The notes under the pieces: model-generated
Seen by the model: the letters and a program-made list of their open reading frames with translations, nothing else
What the model was told of the DNA's origin: nothing
Database searches by the model: none
Position numbers and translations under genes: made by a program
Origin: Emydura subglobosa
Taxonomy: Eukaryota > Chordata > Testudines > Chelidae
DNA: 64,000 nucleotides
Direction of reading: 5' to 3'
Assembly: GCA_007922225.1 (NCBI GenBank)
Contig: ML679970.1
Location: 26,156,631 to 26,220,630 of the forward strand
Shown: one piece after another, positions 1 to 11,900 of the stretch
Position numbering within the stretch: position 1 is the first letter of the stretch
Layout of the letters: every line of letters starts with the position of its first letter

Positions 1-2798
1 CTTTCAGGGCATCCTACTGCAACCATACTTCCACAGTTCTTCATAAAGATTACTCCTCACAATCTCTGGTAAATAGGTATGTCACCCTGCTTCAGAGCTG
101 GAGGAACAGACAAAGTGACGTGCCCCAGGTGACTGTTAGTGGCAGGGCAGGGTTAAGACTCTGGAAGTCCTGGCCTCCTTTCCTCTGCTTAATCCATTCG
201 TCTTCTACCAATTAATCCCACACCGTGCTGCTTGCACACTAGACTAAAGACTCGAGAACTGCTGCTTTTCCCACGCATTGTGTGGGTTTGCATTTTTTTG
301 TGGCAATTTTCAGACTTTGTTCCCAGTCTGCAATCTGATCAGCCACATAGAGCCTTAATTATTATTTTTAAACAGCTAAGGCATGGACATGCATAAATTA
401 AAGATGATCTTGTATACCAATACCCTCCTTGGATTTATATAGTCCCCTCTTCCTGGAGGCAAGTGGAGCTCTGCATGGCAGGTATAACAAACTGTCCCAA
501 AGATTTCTCTGGTACAGCTGTGTTTCAAAACTGTCAAAGGACTCTAACAGCAGCAGTCGTGAACAACAAGAGGAGACCCAGCCTGATGCATTTCCTCAGG
601 AACTCTGCATTCCAGTTATATCTACCAAACCCCAGGGATTAGCAGATGGTTGAGACACAGGAGACAAACAAACCCAAGCAGCGTTTGAGTTTTACGGGAG
701 AGATGCAAGAACCAGATTCTCACCCAGAACCATGCCAACTACGGGGATGTACAGTAAATGGCGAGGCCATAAAAATGGAGTGTGCAAAGTCACCCCTGAT
801 TCCATGTGACAAGAAAGGAAGTCCTGTCATCTTCACAGCAGAGCAAGTTATAACCCCGGCTGAGATTTGATCTATGAAAGGTGGATCAATGTAAAAGCAA
901 TTCTGAAGTAATTACCACCAGAAATATGATTAAAAACAACCAGCAATTCAGCATGGCCAGGAATTGATGGACAGCCCTGGAGAACAAGCCCCCAATGTAG
1001 CCACAAGGCTGTGTATGTGCCCCTTCCACCGCCATGCCTCAAATCTAACTCAAATGGATTGCCTCCAGGGGACAAAGGAAACAAGGCTCCATGGGCCTTC
1101 AATTCCTGGGTCTCTAGAAGCTCGGCTAGCTCAGGCAGTAAGGTTTCAATTTGCTTTGCACATGAGAAGCTAAATTAATCCCTGTGGCATCCTCCCTGAT
1201 TTAAGGTTCCTCCCAGGGAAGTCACATGGCCGAAGTAGATGATCACAAGGGTACTTTTTGGCTTTATAATCTAGGAATCCAGCTAGCGAGGGGACAGATT
1301 ACAGGGGGCTCTCCCTGCAGACCGCTGTCCACTAAAACGAGAACTGAGGTTTCCAGCTTGCAAAGCCACTTGAACAGGGCAGCATTCAGCACCAAAGTGG
1401 AACCAAACAAAGGGATGGTCCATTTTCCTCCTGCACAGCCAAAGCAGCATGCTGAAATGTAGTACAGAACCCCGGCACATAACAGGGCTCTACATTCCCC
1501 TTTAAAACAGACTATGATCAAAGCAGCAGCAATCTGTGGATACTGGGAGGGCCTACACAAAGAGTCCACTTTTCAGAGGTGGCAAGCTTCCCTAGCTCCC
1601 ATTGAAGTGCATGGGAGAAACATCTGATCAGGACCCCCGGGGGGGAAAAATCAGGCCCTAAATCTGCTTTCTTTTTGGATGGATAGGGAAACAATTTAAC
1701 AGCCTGATAGGATGGGAGATGAAGAACAAGCCTGACCTTATCACCCCATCTGAAAGAGAAGCAATCCTATGGCAAAATGCTACAGGAGCTGATAACTGAC
1801 ATGGGGCACCTTTCCTAGGAGGATTTCAGAGCTCTTCCTGAAAATGTCAGTGACTTCAACTAGGACATGCACAATGAGCTAAGTGCTGAAAGAGAGACAA
1901 CAGCAGCCTTTGCAAAGCTGAGTCAACGTTCATTCGCAATGGTCTTTTTCTCCCAGTAAATCAAAGTAACCCCTTAACCAACAGAAACTGTGTGCACAGC
2001 AAATACTCATTGGGGGGGGAATGCTGACAAGTAAAGTTTGCCATGTGTGTCACACCCAGAAATGCCTTCAAGGGGGCAAAATAGCCCAACGGGCAATATA
2101 CTGAGATACAGAGCCAGTACTTGAATGACGCTAAAATATGGACCTTAATGCCCTAGAGGTGTCTAGTTATAAAACCAAGGGTTTTGTGAAAAGTGATGAT
2201 TGGTTCTTGCCTTGATGCCAAGAGGGCCCCAGTCAGGATCAAGGCCCCAGTGCATCAGGTATTGTAGTATAGTCTGTACCTACATACCACAGCTCAATCC
2301 CAAACTGATCCCAAACTGTTCAAAAACCAAGCTATGGATCACTGGCACATAACAGTTTATGATAGCAAAGACACCAGAGAAATAACCTCCATCCCCAAAA
2401 GGTATTAGAATCATGCTAGCCGCAGTCATGTCAGAAAACTGCAGTCAAGGATGTGCCAACAGCATTGCAGCTAGAACAGTCCTGCTTTTGGCCAGATAGG
2501 ATCCTGGTTACCTATGATCTGGTGTGAATCTGAAATAAACGACAGTTAAATTGCAAAGTCCTTTGAGGTAGGAGCTGGCTTACATAAAGCATCCAGTATG
2601 CTTTTGGCTGCTATATAAATAAATAGCACTATATGGCTGCTGACCTCATGTCAATAAGTAGATGGGGTTGGTCAAACAACTAGTGGATGGGCAGTTATAA
2701 AGGCAGTGACACAACAGCTACTTCGTTGCTAGTACTAAAGATGGAATGCTCATAGGGACTGGGTTTTATCAGTAAAAGACACACCTTTGCTGAAATAA
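1..2798. other. Gene-poor DNA, presumed PACS1 intron 1
   Basis: No exon with matching splice signals or recognisable protein was found on either strand. The stretch lies downstream of PACS1 exon 1 in gene direction, so it is read as part of that gene's long first intron. I looked for the second PACS1 exon and did not see it. The only item I can name is the MIR-like fragment listed separately. The open frames here are short and lack family resemblance. Confidence 0.5.
95..215 (-). repeat. MIR-like (CORE-SINE) fragment
   Basis: The run from 'gtgacgtgccccaggtgact' to 'ctggaagtcctggcctcc' follows the reverse complement of the MIR tRNA-derived head and core (pattern: gaggcacag, gtgacttgccc aggtcac, gtggcagag, aacccagg agtcctgg). 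It is heavily diverged, so it is an ancient amniote copy. Confidence 0.5.
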
Positions 2799-3675
2799 AC
2801 ATAAGAACGATCATACTGGGGGTCAGACCATCTAGCCCAGTATCCTGTCTTTTGACAGCAGCCAGTACCAGATGTTTCAGCGGAAATAGAGAGAACAGAG
2901 CAATTATAAAGTGATCAATCCCGCTGGCTAGTCCCAGCTTCTGGCATTCAGACGGTTAGGAACACCCGTATCATGAGGTTGCATCCTTGAGCATCTTGGC
3001 TAATAGCCATTGATGGACCTATCCTCCATGAACTTATCTAATTCTTTTTTGAACACCAATTATACTTTTTGGCCTTCACAATATCCCCGGCAACAAGTTA
3101 CACAGGTTTACTGTGCGTTGTGTGAAGAAGTATTTCCTTATGTTTGTTTTAAACCTGGTGCTTATTAATTTCATTGGGTGACCCGGTTCTTGTGTGATGA
3201 GAAGAGGTAAATAATACTTATTCACTTCCTCCACACCAGTCATGATTTTATAGACCTCTATCATATCATATCACCTTAGCTGTCTCTTTTTCTAAGCTGA
3301 ACAGTCTCAGCCTTTTAAATTTCTCCTCATATGGAAGCTGTTCCATTCTCCTAATCATTTTTGTTGTCCATCTCTGCACCTTTTCCAATTCTAATTATCT
3401 TTTCTTTTTTTTTTTTTAAGATGGTGTGATCAGAACTGCATGCAGTATTCAAAATATGGGCATACTATGGATTTCTATAGTGGCATTATGATATTTTCTG
3501 TCTTATGTATCTTTGTCCTAACGGTTCCCAATATTTTGTTTGCTTTTTTTATTGTTGCTTTACATTGAGTGAATGCTTTCAGAGAACTCTCCCCAATGAC
3601 TCCAAGATCTCTTCTGAATGGTAACAGCTAATTTAGAATCCATCATTTTGTATGCATAGTTGGACTGGGAGAAAG
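2799..3675 (-). repeat. CR1/L3-type LINE, 3' part of reverse transcriptase ORF
   Basis: On the minus strand this encodes the end of a CR1-family ORF2. A 62-residue open frame at 3076-3264 contains the typical run 'MIEVYKIMTG', then 'RFKTNIRKYFFTQRTVNL' and an LLP ending. On the plus strand it starts with 'cataagaacgatcatactgg', the 3'-terminal signature of reptilian CR1 in reverse complement. Stops and frameshifts show it is dead. It is truncated at the 5' side, as usual for CR1. Confidence 0.85.
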
Positions 3676-3887
3676 AATGGGAAATTTATAAGACTTTTTG
3701 CTCCCCCACCTTCCAAAAAAATCCCTTCCTCAATAATACCACCAAGTTCTTATATACAACTTTTAATTAGTAGATCACAGAACACATGTGTGCCAAGAAT
3801 GCCATTTGCAAAGAGCAGTAGTTAGCTCTTAAAAACCAAATGCACCTTACCACCACTTACAGAAGGTCAAGATTCAATTTAGAGACA

Positions 3888-4100
3888 CAAGGTGGGTGAG
3901 GTAATATCTTTTATTGGACTAACTTCTGTTGGTGAGATAAACAAGCTTTCTAGATACATAGAGCTCTTCTGTCCTGAAGAGCTGTGTAACTAGAAAGCTT
4001 GTCTCTCTCCCCCATCAGAAGCTGGTCCAATAAAATATATTACCTCACCCACTTTGTTTCTCTAGTGTCCTGGGACCAACATGGCTATAACAGATTCAGT
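3888..4100. repeat. Inverted-repeat element, probable Penelope-like (PLE) end
   Basis: The left arm begins 'caaggtgggtgaggtaatat' and runs on through ttattggacta. The right arm contains the reverse complement: ggtccaataaaat, then 'attacctcacccactttg'. The two arms meet near 'gaagagctgtg', so the whole element is a hairpin. It ends with 'gtcctgggaccaacatggct'. The same arms occur at 25098-25560. I associate this tail with reptile Penelope-like retroelements from memory; the palindromic structure itself is directly visible. Confidence 0.6.
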
Positions 4101-4199
4101 TTAGTCTTATAATGCTAACTAACAGTCTAGTTTTTTTTATACAACCCTCCTCACCACCACATCTGAGTGCCTCAAACATTACTGAATTTATCTTCAGAG

Positions 4200-4350
4200 C
4201 CTTGTGGGCTGGGAGGTTTAATTCCCTATGTCAGGAATGAGAGTCTCAGGCCCAGAAAGATTAAGGACTCCCCAAGGACACATAGGAAACCTGTGGCAAA
4301 GCCAGGAACTGAACTCACATCTCTTAAGGCTCTAGCCCGAGACTGATTTA
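4200..4350 (-). repeat. MIR-like fragment
   Basis: The stretch containing 'aggactccccaaggacacat', 'gtggcaaagccaggaact' and 'gaactcacatctc' matches the reverse complement of MIR core plus tRNA-like head. It is diverged. Confidence 0.5.
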
Positions 4351-5958
4351 TGAGACCATCCCCTCAAGTGAGTGCAATTTTGCTTCATGTAATAAAAAAA
4401 AAAAAGTCACCCCAGATGCTTTAGAAGTATTTTTCACCTACAAGAACCAAACTCTATATGCACAGCACATTAACCTGCCACACCTTCAAAAAAAGACTCC
4501 CATAAAAAGACAGGTGAGGCGGGGGGTGTGAAATAAACATACATGCCTCATCCAAGGCAGATGCCAGATACTTGAGGGAGCCTGTTCCCTTTAGAGTGGG
4601 TCTCACTCATCATTAGTTGCATGGTTTGGAAGACAATTAAATACAAGTCAATGTCTTGAGCAAATGGTGCAAAAACATGCAGATTAGTTACCTACTTCAA
4701 CAGAAAAACCTGGAGGATCCACTGCTAAGAGTTCTCTGGGGAAACAGGATTGCTTACTGGAGGGGGGACCTCAGTGCAGGTTTGGGTCTGTGGGCTTAAA
4801 GGGGTGTTGAATGCAGAGCAGATCATAAACACACAGGGCAGAAAAAACCTGTATTCTCATCAAAACATCCAAGAAATCAACAAGAATGGCTGGCTGGCTT
4901 TTAAACCCTACAGTGGGGCAGGAGGCAAGTCTGAGGCCAATGCTCCGAGAGCTGAGAAACGTGCCTATTGGTGTGTTCTGCCTTTACCCTATTTGAGACC
5001 GGGGTGCCCTTGAGCATGTAGGAAGCTGCCACGGTGACCACAAATCGCCACAACACAGCAACAGCCGGATGTGTCAGTGGTAGCAGAAAAACATCTCGAA
5101 CAAGAGATTAGCACAGCAATTACGATCCCCGCCACAGCAGCAGCACGGGAGCAGAATGACAACGAGTCACCTGGACTGGGCAGAATCGGAGGAACCACGC
5201 TAAAAATAAACAATCAATGAACTGAGAGGGATGCTTATCTCCCAGCAGCCCCACACTCCTTTCACACTTCTCTGGATCCAGGCACAGCCGGGCAGCCATC
5301 CCTCTCAGCTAGCACAACTGGGCTTTCACAACAATCGGCATTTTTAGAAAGGGGATGTGCCCCTGGTCCAGGCACAAGAAGAAAGGAAACAGATTGGGCC
5401 CCTGGGCACACACCTGAGAGAGAAGAGGGGGCTTTCCCCTGAGATGGCAGTGGTATCTCTCACACAGGAGATGGGGCAGGTGAGGCATATGTGGGGCAGG
5501 GGAAGTTGGTCTCTCTCCTGGATACCTGGGGGAGAAGGGCAGGGCTCTGGAGAATGAACAGAATAGCTAAGAGGGGATGGTCGGATTCTCAGCAGGAAGT
5601 AGGTGCCCCTCCGGGCTCAGAAGCAGACAAAGGTTCCCCAGTAGGAACTGTGGTTCAGCTGGGTCCCCACAGCAGGGGGCATTGGTAGCCAACCAGAGCC
5701 CACCACTGGGGTGGGAGGGCCAGGAGATTACCCAAGGGGCTGGCCACTCCTAGGCTGCGCAGGGAGCTGTGCCCAGGGGGCAGGGTGCCCAAGGAAGAGC
5801 AGGATGGTGGCAGCCCATGTGGGAGAAAACAAGGGAGGAGCGGGGTAGAGAAGCCCCGTCAGGAAGGAGAAGCAGAACAAGGTGGGCTCTGGGGCGGAGG
5901 GGTTGGCGAGACAAAGTAGAAGGGAGCAAGGGGTGGGGCTCTCCACGGGCAGGGGCCA
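4351..5958. other. No gene seen; probable PACS1 intron 1
   Basis: The left half is AT-rich, rising in GC toward 5.9 kb. Open frames are short and unrecognisable, and no exon-like block with both splice sites fits. It is best read as intronic sequence of the minus-strand PACS1 gene. Confidence 0.5.
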
Positions 5959-5959
5959 G

Positions 5960-6135
5960 GGCCCAGGGATCTGGTGCAGCTGGGTCTCTCTGCGGGGCGC
6001 GGGAGCCTGCAAAATGTCCGGTCCAGCCGGGTCTGCCCGGGGAAGGGGGCAGGGTCAGTGCAGCCCGGTCTCTGTGCCGGGGGAAGGGAGCTCCGCTCCG
6101 GTCCAGCCGGGTCTCTCCGCGGGGGGGGGGGCAGG
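5960..6135. repeat. GC-rich minisatellite next to PACS1 exon 1
   Basis: About four imperfect units of 40-48 bp carry the core 'ccggtccagccgggtctctc' or variants such as 'tggtgcagctgggtctctct', near 5966, 6018, 6058 and 6099. A G-run follows at 6121-6130. It lies inside the intron about 30 bp beyond the PACS1 exon 1 donor. Confidence 0.65.
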
Positions 6136-6165
6136 GGGCCGGTCCGCGCCCCGCCAGCCTCTCAC

Positions 6166-6419
6166 CTGGGCACGCAGCTGGGCGAGCTCCGATCCACCTC
6201 CCAGGTCGCGTACAGGTTCATCTGCACCGGGCGCACCCCCGCCCCGCCCGGGGTGAGGGGCCCGGAGCCCGGCTTGGGGGGCAGGGGCGCCGCGCCCGGC
6301 AGCTGGGCCGAGGGCTGCCCCGAGGGAAGCTGTGGGGGGAGCGCGGCCGCCGCGGGCTGCAGGGCGGACGGGGCGGGGGCGCGCTGCCCCCCCACGCCGG
6401 GACCCCCGCGCTCCGCCAT
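6166..6419 (-). CDS. PACS1: PACS1 exon 1 (partial): phosphofurin acidic cluster sorting protein 1
   Basis: PACS1 is a cytosolic adaptor that binds acidic-cluster motifs in cargo such as furin and returns it to the trans-Golgi network with AP-1. This exon encodes the first 84 residues plus two bases. It opens with MAERGG, runs through a Pro/Ala/Gly-rich low-complexity stretch, and ends with the conserved 'VQMNLYATWEVDRSS', which leads into the furin-binding region encoded downstream. The start is ATG at 6419 (reverse complement of cat at 6417-6419) inside a CpG island. The donor is CCCAG|GTGAGA at 6165/6164. Compared with the human N-terminus as I recall it, the poly-Gln and poly-Ser tracts are absent. 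The remaining exons lie beyond the left edge. The neighbour SF3B2 is on the same strand upstream, as in human. The identity is strong because of the conserved tail; the length of the low-complexity part is less certain. Confidence 0.9.
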
Positions 6420-6800
6420 GGAGCCGAGCCGCGCCGAGCCGCTGCCGGACCCGCACCGCAGCCAGCCCTGCCTGTTGCCCTGGGCGCGCTCCCGCCCGCC
6501 GCTCGCTCCTGAGGGCAGGAGGCGTGGCACGAGGGAGCGCGCGCGCCGCGCTGATTGGCCGCAGCGGTGCTCGCGCCTCCCCGCAGCCCCCACCGGCTGG
6601 AGAGCGGGGCTCGTGCCCCTGCGGCGGGGCTGTCGGGAAACGGAAGGGATAGGGAGGGGCGGGCTCAGCCCCGTGGGGACGCGCGTGGGGGAGCGCGCGC
6701 GCGCCTCTCACTCCTGCCCGCGGTTTGAAAGGGGCGGAGTCGATAGCGTGACCAGCCCCCCCCCCCCCTCACCCCGCCCGTGAGGTAGAGCCTCATTTCT
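6420..6800 (-). promoter_or_regulatory. PACS1: PACS1 CpG-island promoter region
   Basis: Very CpG-rich DNA lies directly upstream of the PACS1 start codon. An inverted CCAAT box (attgg) sits at 6554-6558, and several GC-box-like GGGCGG or CCGCCC stretches surround it, for example near 6732. No TATA box is evident, which fits a housekeeping-type CpG promoter. The transcription start cannot be placed from sequence alone. Confidence 0.6.
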
Positions 6801-8784
6801 GGCCTCGCCCCCTTCTGCGACCCTGCACGGCCGGTAATGCAGGGAGCGGGGCCGAGGCTGGAGCGGGGAGTACCCCCCACGCTGGAGTCACCCCGCCCCG
6901 CCCCGCTCTAGGGCGTAGGGCCCCTCCCTGCTAGCACGGGAAGCGGGCTAGGGGGCGGGGCAGGCAGCCAGCCGGCTGGAGCTGTGGGCTCACTTCTCCG
7001 CCTGCCATGCAGCGGCTCGAGGCAGGGGTCCCCCCCCCCCCCGGCAGCTAAGGCAGGATGGAGGCTGAAAAGGGAACAGCCTCCGGCCTAGAGAGCAAGT
7101 GCAGCGGCCAGCCCAGCTTTACCACCCTCGCTCTGCGGCCCAGCCCGTTCCCCAGCTGCAGGGGCAGGACCGAGGGCACGCGAAGGGGCACAGAGCAGTA
7201 CCTGAGGTCAGGGGCATGCACGGCTTCAGGACCGCAGGCTGAGCCCTGGCTCTGCAGCCAGCCTGCTGCACCCACCCCAGCTCGCCCAGGAGGGCAGCAC
7301 TAGGAAAAGGGACTTACCTGGCCTCAGCTGTCCCTGCCCCAGCTCTGGCAGGTCCTGGAAGTGAGGTGGCTGGCACAGCTCTGACCTGCAACCACTTTGT
7401 GCCAGTGGCACATCAAGGCTGGTGCCCACCCCTGCCTTCCCCACAGGGCAAACCCCAGGCTGCAGCTGGCAGGGTTGGTTACTACAACGGGGTGGGGGCC
7501 TCACCCCAGGGAAAGGACATCCCCAGCAGCTTCAGTGCCATACATGCCCATGTACCAGCCCAGCATCAGACAGCAAGACTTACCCAACCCTCCTTGATCT
7601 GGTCTCAGCCCCAGGGGAGCAGCTAACCAGCAGTCCACCCTCCCCAGCTCCAGGCAGAGACCTGCACACGCACTGGGATGGGGGAAAAGATCAGCGAGCA
7701 CAGGCGCTGCCCCACCACCCCGCTGCAGCTGCCAGGACCAACCGTGGAAAGCAAAGTGCAGGTATCAAGGCAGAAAGGAGCTGAAGTTTGGATCCTACCT
7801 ACCCACCCACCACACAGAGCACAAGGCCATAGCCTTGAGCCGGGGTGAGGGATGCTGGGGTGGATGGGCCCATGGCTCTGAGCAGGAAAAGGGAAGCAGA
7901 CAGGGTGGGCTAGTCTTCCCCTGCGGGGCCCACTCCCAGCCAGCACCTACAGTGAAACAAGAACCAGGCTTCCCAGCAGGGCAAGGAAGGGGACTCTCCC
8001 CTCAAGACAGCCACAGCCAATGCTGCCCCAAGCTTCAGGACAGCTGGGCCACTAGCCTGTAGCTATGGCACAAGGGCTACAGCCTGATGTTTCTAGATTG
8101 TTGCTTGTCTAACAGGAGTCCTGGGTTGTACCTCCAGCTCTGTTCATGGTTACACACGAAGGCAATGGCATGTCACTGCCTGGGCATGGGGGTGACTGGC
8201 CAGCACTCAGATGGCTGGGCACTAGCACTGCTTCATGTACAGCTGCCCCTTGTCCCCTCTGCCCCTGGCCAGCTCTCCCCACAGTAGCTGGGCTGCCCAC
8301 AAACAACATGATAGGGGCCGCAGCCCTGGCGTGAGGTCAGCGACCAGGCTCAGAGCAGAGTGCCAAACTAAGAAAGGGTAGGGCCTGCCAGGGGAGATTA
8401 CTCAGCTCTCAAAGACAACCTACCCCTCTGCTCCCACTGCCTTTTTACAATACCAGAGCCCCTCCCCCCACAGAGCCAGGGAGCTGAGACAGCCCCCCCC
8501 CCCCCACCTGCAGTGAACTGGAACCAGAGGGCTGAGCGACCACTGCACTCCAAGGCCTGGCACCCCAGCAGCAGAAAGCTCTATGGCAAAGCTCCACAGC
8601 GTGACGTATTGCATGAGGTTCGAGATTCCCAGAAGCCTCCCTGAATAACCGTCTTGTCTCCACTTGCCCCACAGTATTTGGCCACAGAGAAGATGGTGCT
8701 GTGGTTGATGGGGATGCCGAGACAGCAAGGGGAGGAGGAAGACAAGATTCAAGGGGTCAGACTGAGCCAGAGCCGAGGCAGGGG
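6801..8784. other. Intergenic PACS1-SF3B2 interval
   Basis: This is GC-rich, Pro/Gln-biased in all frames, with many overlapping spurious open frames on both strands. No splice-bounded exon or recognisable protein was seen. It separates the PACS1 promoter from the SF3B2 polyadenylation site. Confidence 0.55.
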
Positions 8785-8805
8785 AACCACCCCAGCACCT
8801 AGGAT

Positions 8806-8811
8806 TTTATT
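8806..8811 (-). terminator. SF3B2: SF3B2 polyadenylation signal AATAAA
   Basis: The plus-strand tttatt reads AATAAA on the minus strand, about 146 bases past the SF3B2 stop codon. The preceding minus-strand sequence is U-rich (TTGTTGTGTTTTTTG). No other canonical signal is closer, so cleavage is expected roughly 10-30 bases further left. This gives a short 3' UTR. Confidence 0.8.
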
Positions 8812-8956
8812 TACAAAAAACACAACAAAATACTGTTGATGGGGCACAGGAGAAGATGAAGGGGCAGAGTACCAGCGAGCTGCTCCCCGCCCCTATGGCA
8901 CAGGGCAGGAACAAGTGGGTTAAAAAACAGAAGGGATGCAAACCAAGGGGATGGTG

Positions 8957-11900
8957 CTAGAACTTGAACTCTTTGTACTTCTTGCCGCCCCCACGCGTGT
9001 CCTGGGGCTGTGCTTTCCGCTTCTTTTGCTGCGGGGGGATGGGGAAGACAGAGAGAAAGATAAGTACCCTACTGGGTGGAACACCCCCTCCCCAACCCAG
9101 CCCATCCCCCACCCTTGGGCTGGACAGGGGTTGGAGGCACCCCCTAGAGGGGACAAGCTCTGTATTCCATTCACTGATCCTGAGCCAGTCAATCCCCCTA
9201 CCTTGTGGGGCCAGAGCGGAGCTGGCACCCCATAGAGTGGAAGGACCCCATGTCATCCCTAAGTCACTTCCTCCCAGCCCTGCCCCCCCTCACCTTCTGC
9301 TTGGCTGCGTGCTCAGCCACCATGTCGCTGAAGTCCTCCTTCTCCACCTGGGCCTGCTGCTCCCGCACATGCTCTTCATACTTCTGGGTCATGGCCATGG
9401 GGTCAAGCTCCAGCTCCTCGGGGGCCAGCGCCACCTCCACCCCCTGGATCTCCGGCACAGGCCCCTTCCGGCTCATCACCTGCAGGTAAGGGGAGGGTGA
9501 GAGGCCAGCACTAGAGTGGGAAGGGGGGGAACTCCTACCCCCCCCCCCGCAGGGAAGAGCAGCCAGGGGCCCAGCTAGCCCAGTATATTTCACCTCCAAA
9601 CAGCACTGGCTGTGCCCAAGGCAGGATCTGGGGAAGAGATCGCCAGGCTGAACATTTAGCATTCTACCCTGAAGTGCCTTAGGTCAGTGGTTCTCAGCCA
9701 GGCTACGCAGAGCTATTCCAGGGGTCCATCAACTCCTCTAGCTATTTGCCTAGTTTTACAGCAGGCTACATAAAAAGCACTAGCAAAGTCAGTACAAACT
9801 AAAACGTCATACAGACAGTGACTTGTTTATATGGCTTTACATACTATGCACTGAAATGCAAGAACAATATTTATATTCCAGTTGATTTATTTTATAATTC
9901 TGTGGTAAAAATGAGAATAAGCAATTTCTCAGTACTAGTGTGCTGTGCCACTTTTGTATTTTTAGGTCTGATTTTGTAAGCAAGTTGTTTTTAAGTTAAG
10001 TGAAACTTGGGGTATGCAAGACAGATTCCTGAAAGGGGAACAGTAGTCTGGAAAGGTGAGAGCCCTGCGCTAGGTCCCCACAGAAACCCAGGCCCTGCCT
10101 GGCTCCCAGCCACCATGACCCCCTGTGCGCTGTGAGTCCCACATGACCAGGGGAAGACCAGGTACTTGCACCTGAACTGAGCTTGGGTGGTCTCACTGAG
10201 CGCCCCTTTGTTTGGGGGTGATGAGACAGGGGATACTGGCATAACCAATCCCCTTAGAGCAAACCTTTGAACCCCACCCCTCCAGCCCTGTTGTGCCCAC
10301 CCTCTAACCCAGGCCCCATCTCTCCCCAGACACATGCCCCCACCCCAACCCCTCCCAGCAGCACCCGACCTCGCCATTCACCACCAGGCGTTCTAATCCC
10401 AGCCCTCAGCCATTCTTCCCTCAGAAACAGGGATTGTCTAGGCCCGAATGCCTGCCCCCCTCCAGTTCTGACAGGGTGTCCCGAATGGCTCCGTGTCCAA
10501 AGATCCTAACTCCAGTTCTAGCCTGGCCCTTCAGCAGCCAAAGTGCCACCTTTTGCCCTCCAAGCTGCTCAACCCCTTTCCCAGTCCATGCAGCTGAGTC
10601 CTGCCCCGCTCCCTGCACCATGGCTTTCCAGCTCCCTCTGCCCCAATACTGCCCACTCCCTGAGCCCCACTGTCCTCCCCTGCCCAGTTGGCCGTCTCCC
10701 TGCTGCAGATCGCTAGTGAACACAACTGTACTCATGCCAAGGATGGGCAGCCCCACTTCCTGTCCTTCTCCTGGTGCCAAGGATGGGCGGGGCCTCCTCA
10801 TGGCCCCTCCCCTGCAGAGAAGCCCTGTCACCACAATTGCTCCAGGGCTGCCAATTAAGGGCCTAGAGAGGATGGGGGGGGGTTCCACCATAGGCCCTCG
10901 TCCTGCCAAGCCGTTGGACCAGAACCAGCAACCCAGAGCTCACCAGCTGGCTGGCCCAAGTCACTCACCGTGGACATGTCATAGATGTGAGTGGAACCCA
11001 TCATAGCACCCCCAACTGTGGCTGTTCGCTTCTCTGGCAGCACTGTGAAGAGCTGGGGCGTCTCGCTGCTGTAAAGAGTGCAAGGGGGAGGGGCAGAGAA
11101 ATGGAATCAGCACAAAAGGCCACAAGTGCCAGGGGGACACAGATGCAACCAGCTCTGGGGTGGGACGCAGCAGCTGGGCTGTTTAGTAGCCAGACAGCAG
11201 TTTGAGACAGGAAATGTAGAAGAGAGTGTCTGACCCCAATGAAACAGGAGGAGGATTTGGGAAGCAGAATGGAAACAGCAGGGCTGAGACTGGGCCAAGA
11301 GAGCAGGATTAAGAGCCCCAATGGGGAAGTCGAGTGAGACCTCCAAAACAGCATCACAAACAGTGCCCCTAGGCTCATGCTAGGACACCAGGGTCAGCAC
11401 TGGCTGCAAAGGCAGAGCATCCCTTTCTGGGCCCCACCCACCTCCCTGCAGCACAGCGCCCCCTAGTGCCACATGGGGCCAGCACAGACTGCACAGGACA
11501 GTGCTCCTCCCCTCCCTAGGGCTCTAGGGGATTCTCCCCTGAGTCCGCCCAGCCCTGCTCTCTTTGGGGGAGCAGAGTGGCCCAAGCAAGGCAGAGGCCT
11601 GACTTACCCATCCATGGCCTCCTCTATCTTCTTCTTCCTCAGCTCAATGAGCTCGGGGGTCTCCATGCCGGCAGGGACTGAGGAGAAGCCGCCTGGCGTG
11701 ATCAGGCCGCTGGGGAGAGAGGGCAAATGGTTAAAGACACAGCACTTGGGCCACATGGCCTGGCTGGAATGGAGGAGCCCCACACTAGTGCCAGCGCAAC
11801 CATAGCCCATGCCAAGGCAGCCCTGCCTCAGCTAGGCACTGACCTGTCAGCTGGGGTGATGAAGCCAGTCTCATCTGGCTTCTCCTCATCACTCTCCTCC

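Noticed and set aside
5769..6783. Long plus- and minus-strand open frames of 190-270 codons over the PACS1 CpG island
   Set aside because: Very GC-rich DNA leaves few stops. The frames are Arg/Gly/Pro-rich antisense or out-of-frame shadows. Only the minus-strand frame of 6166-6419 shows conserved protein.
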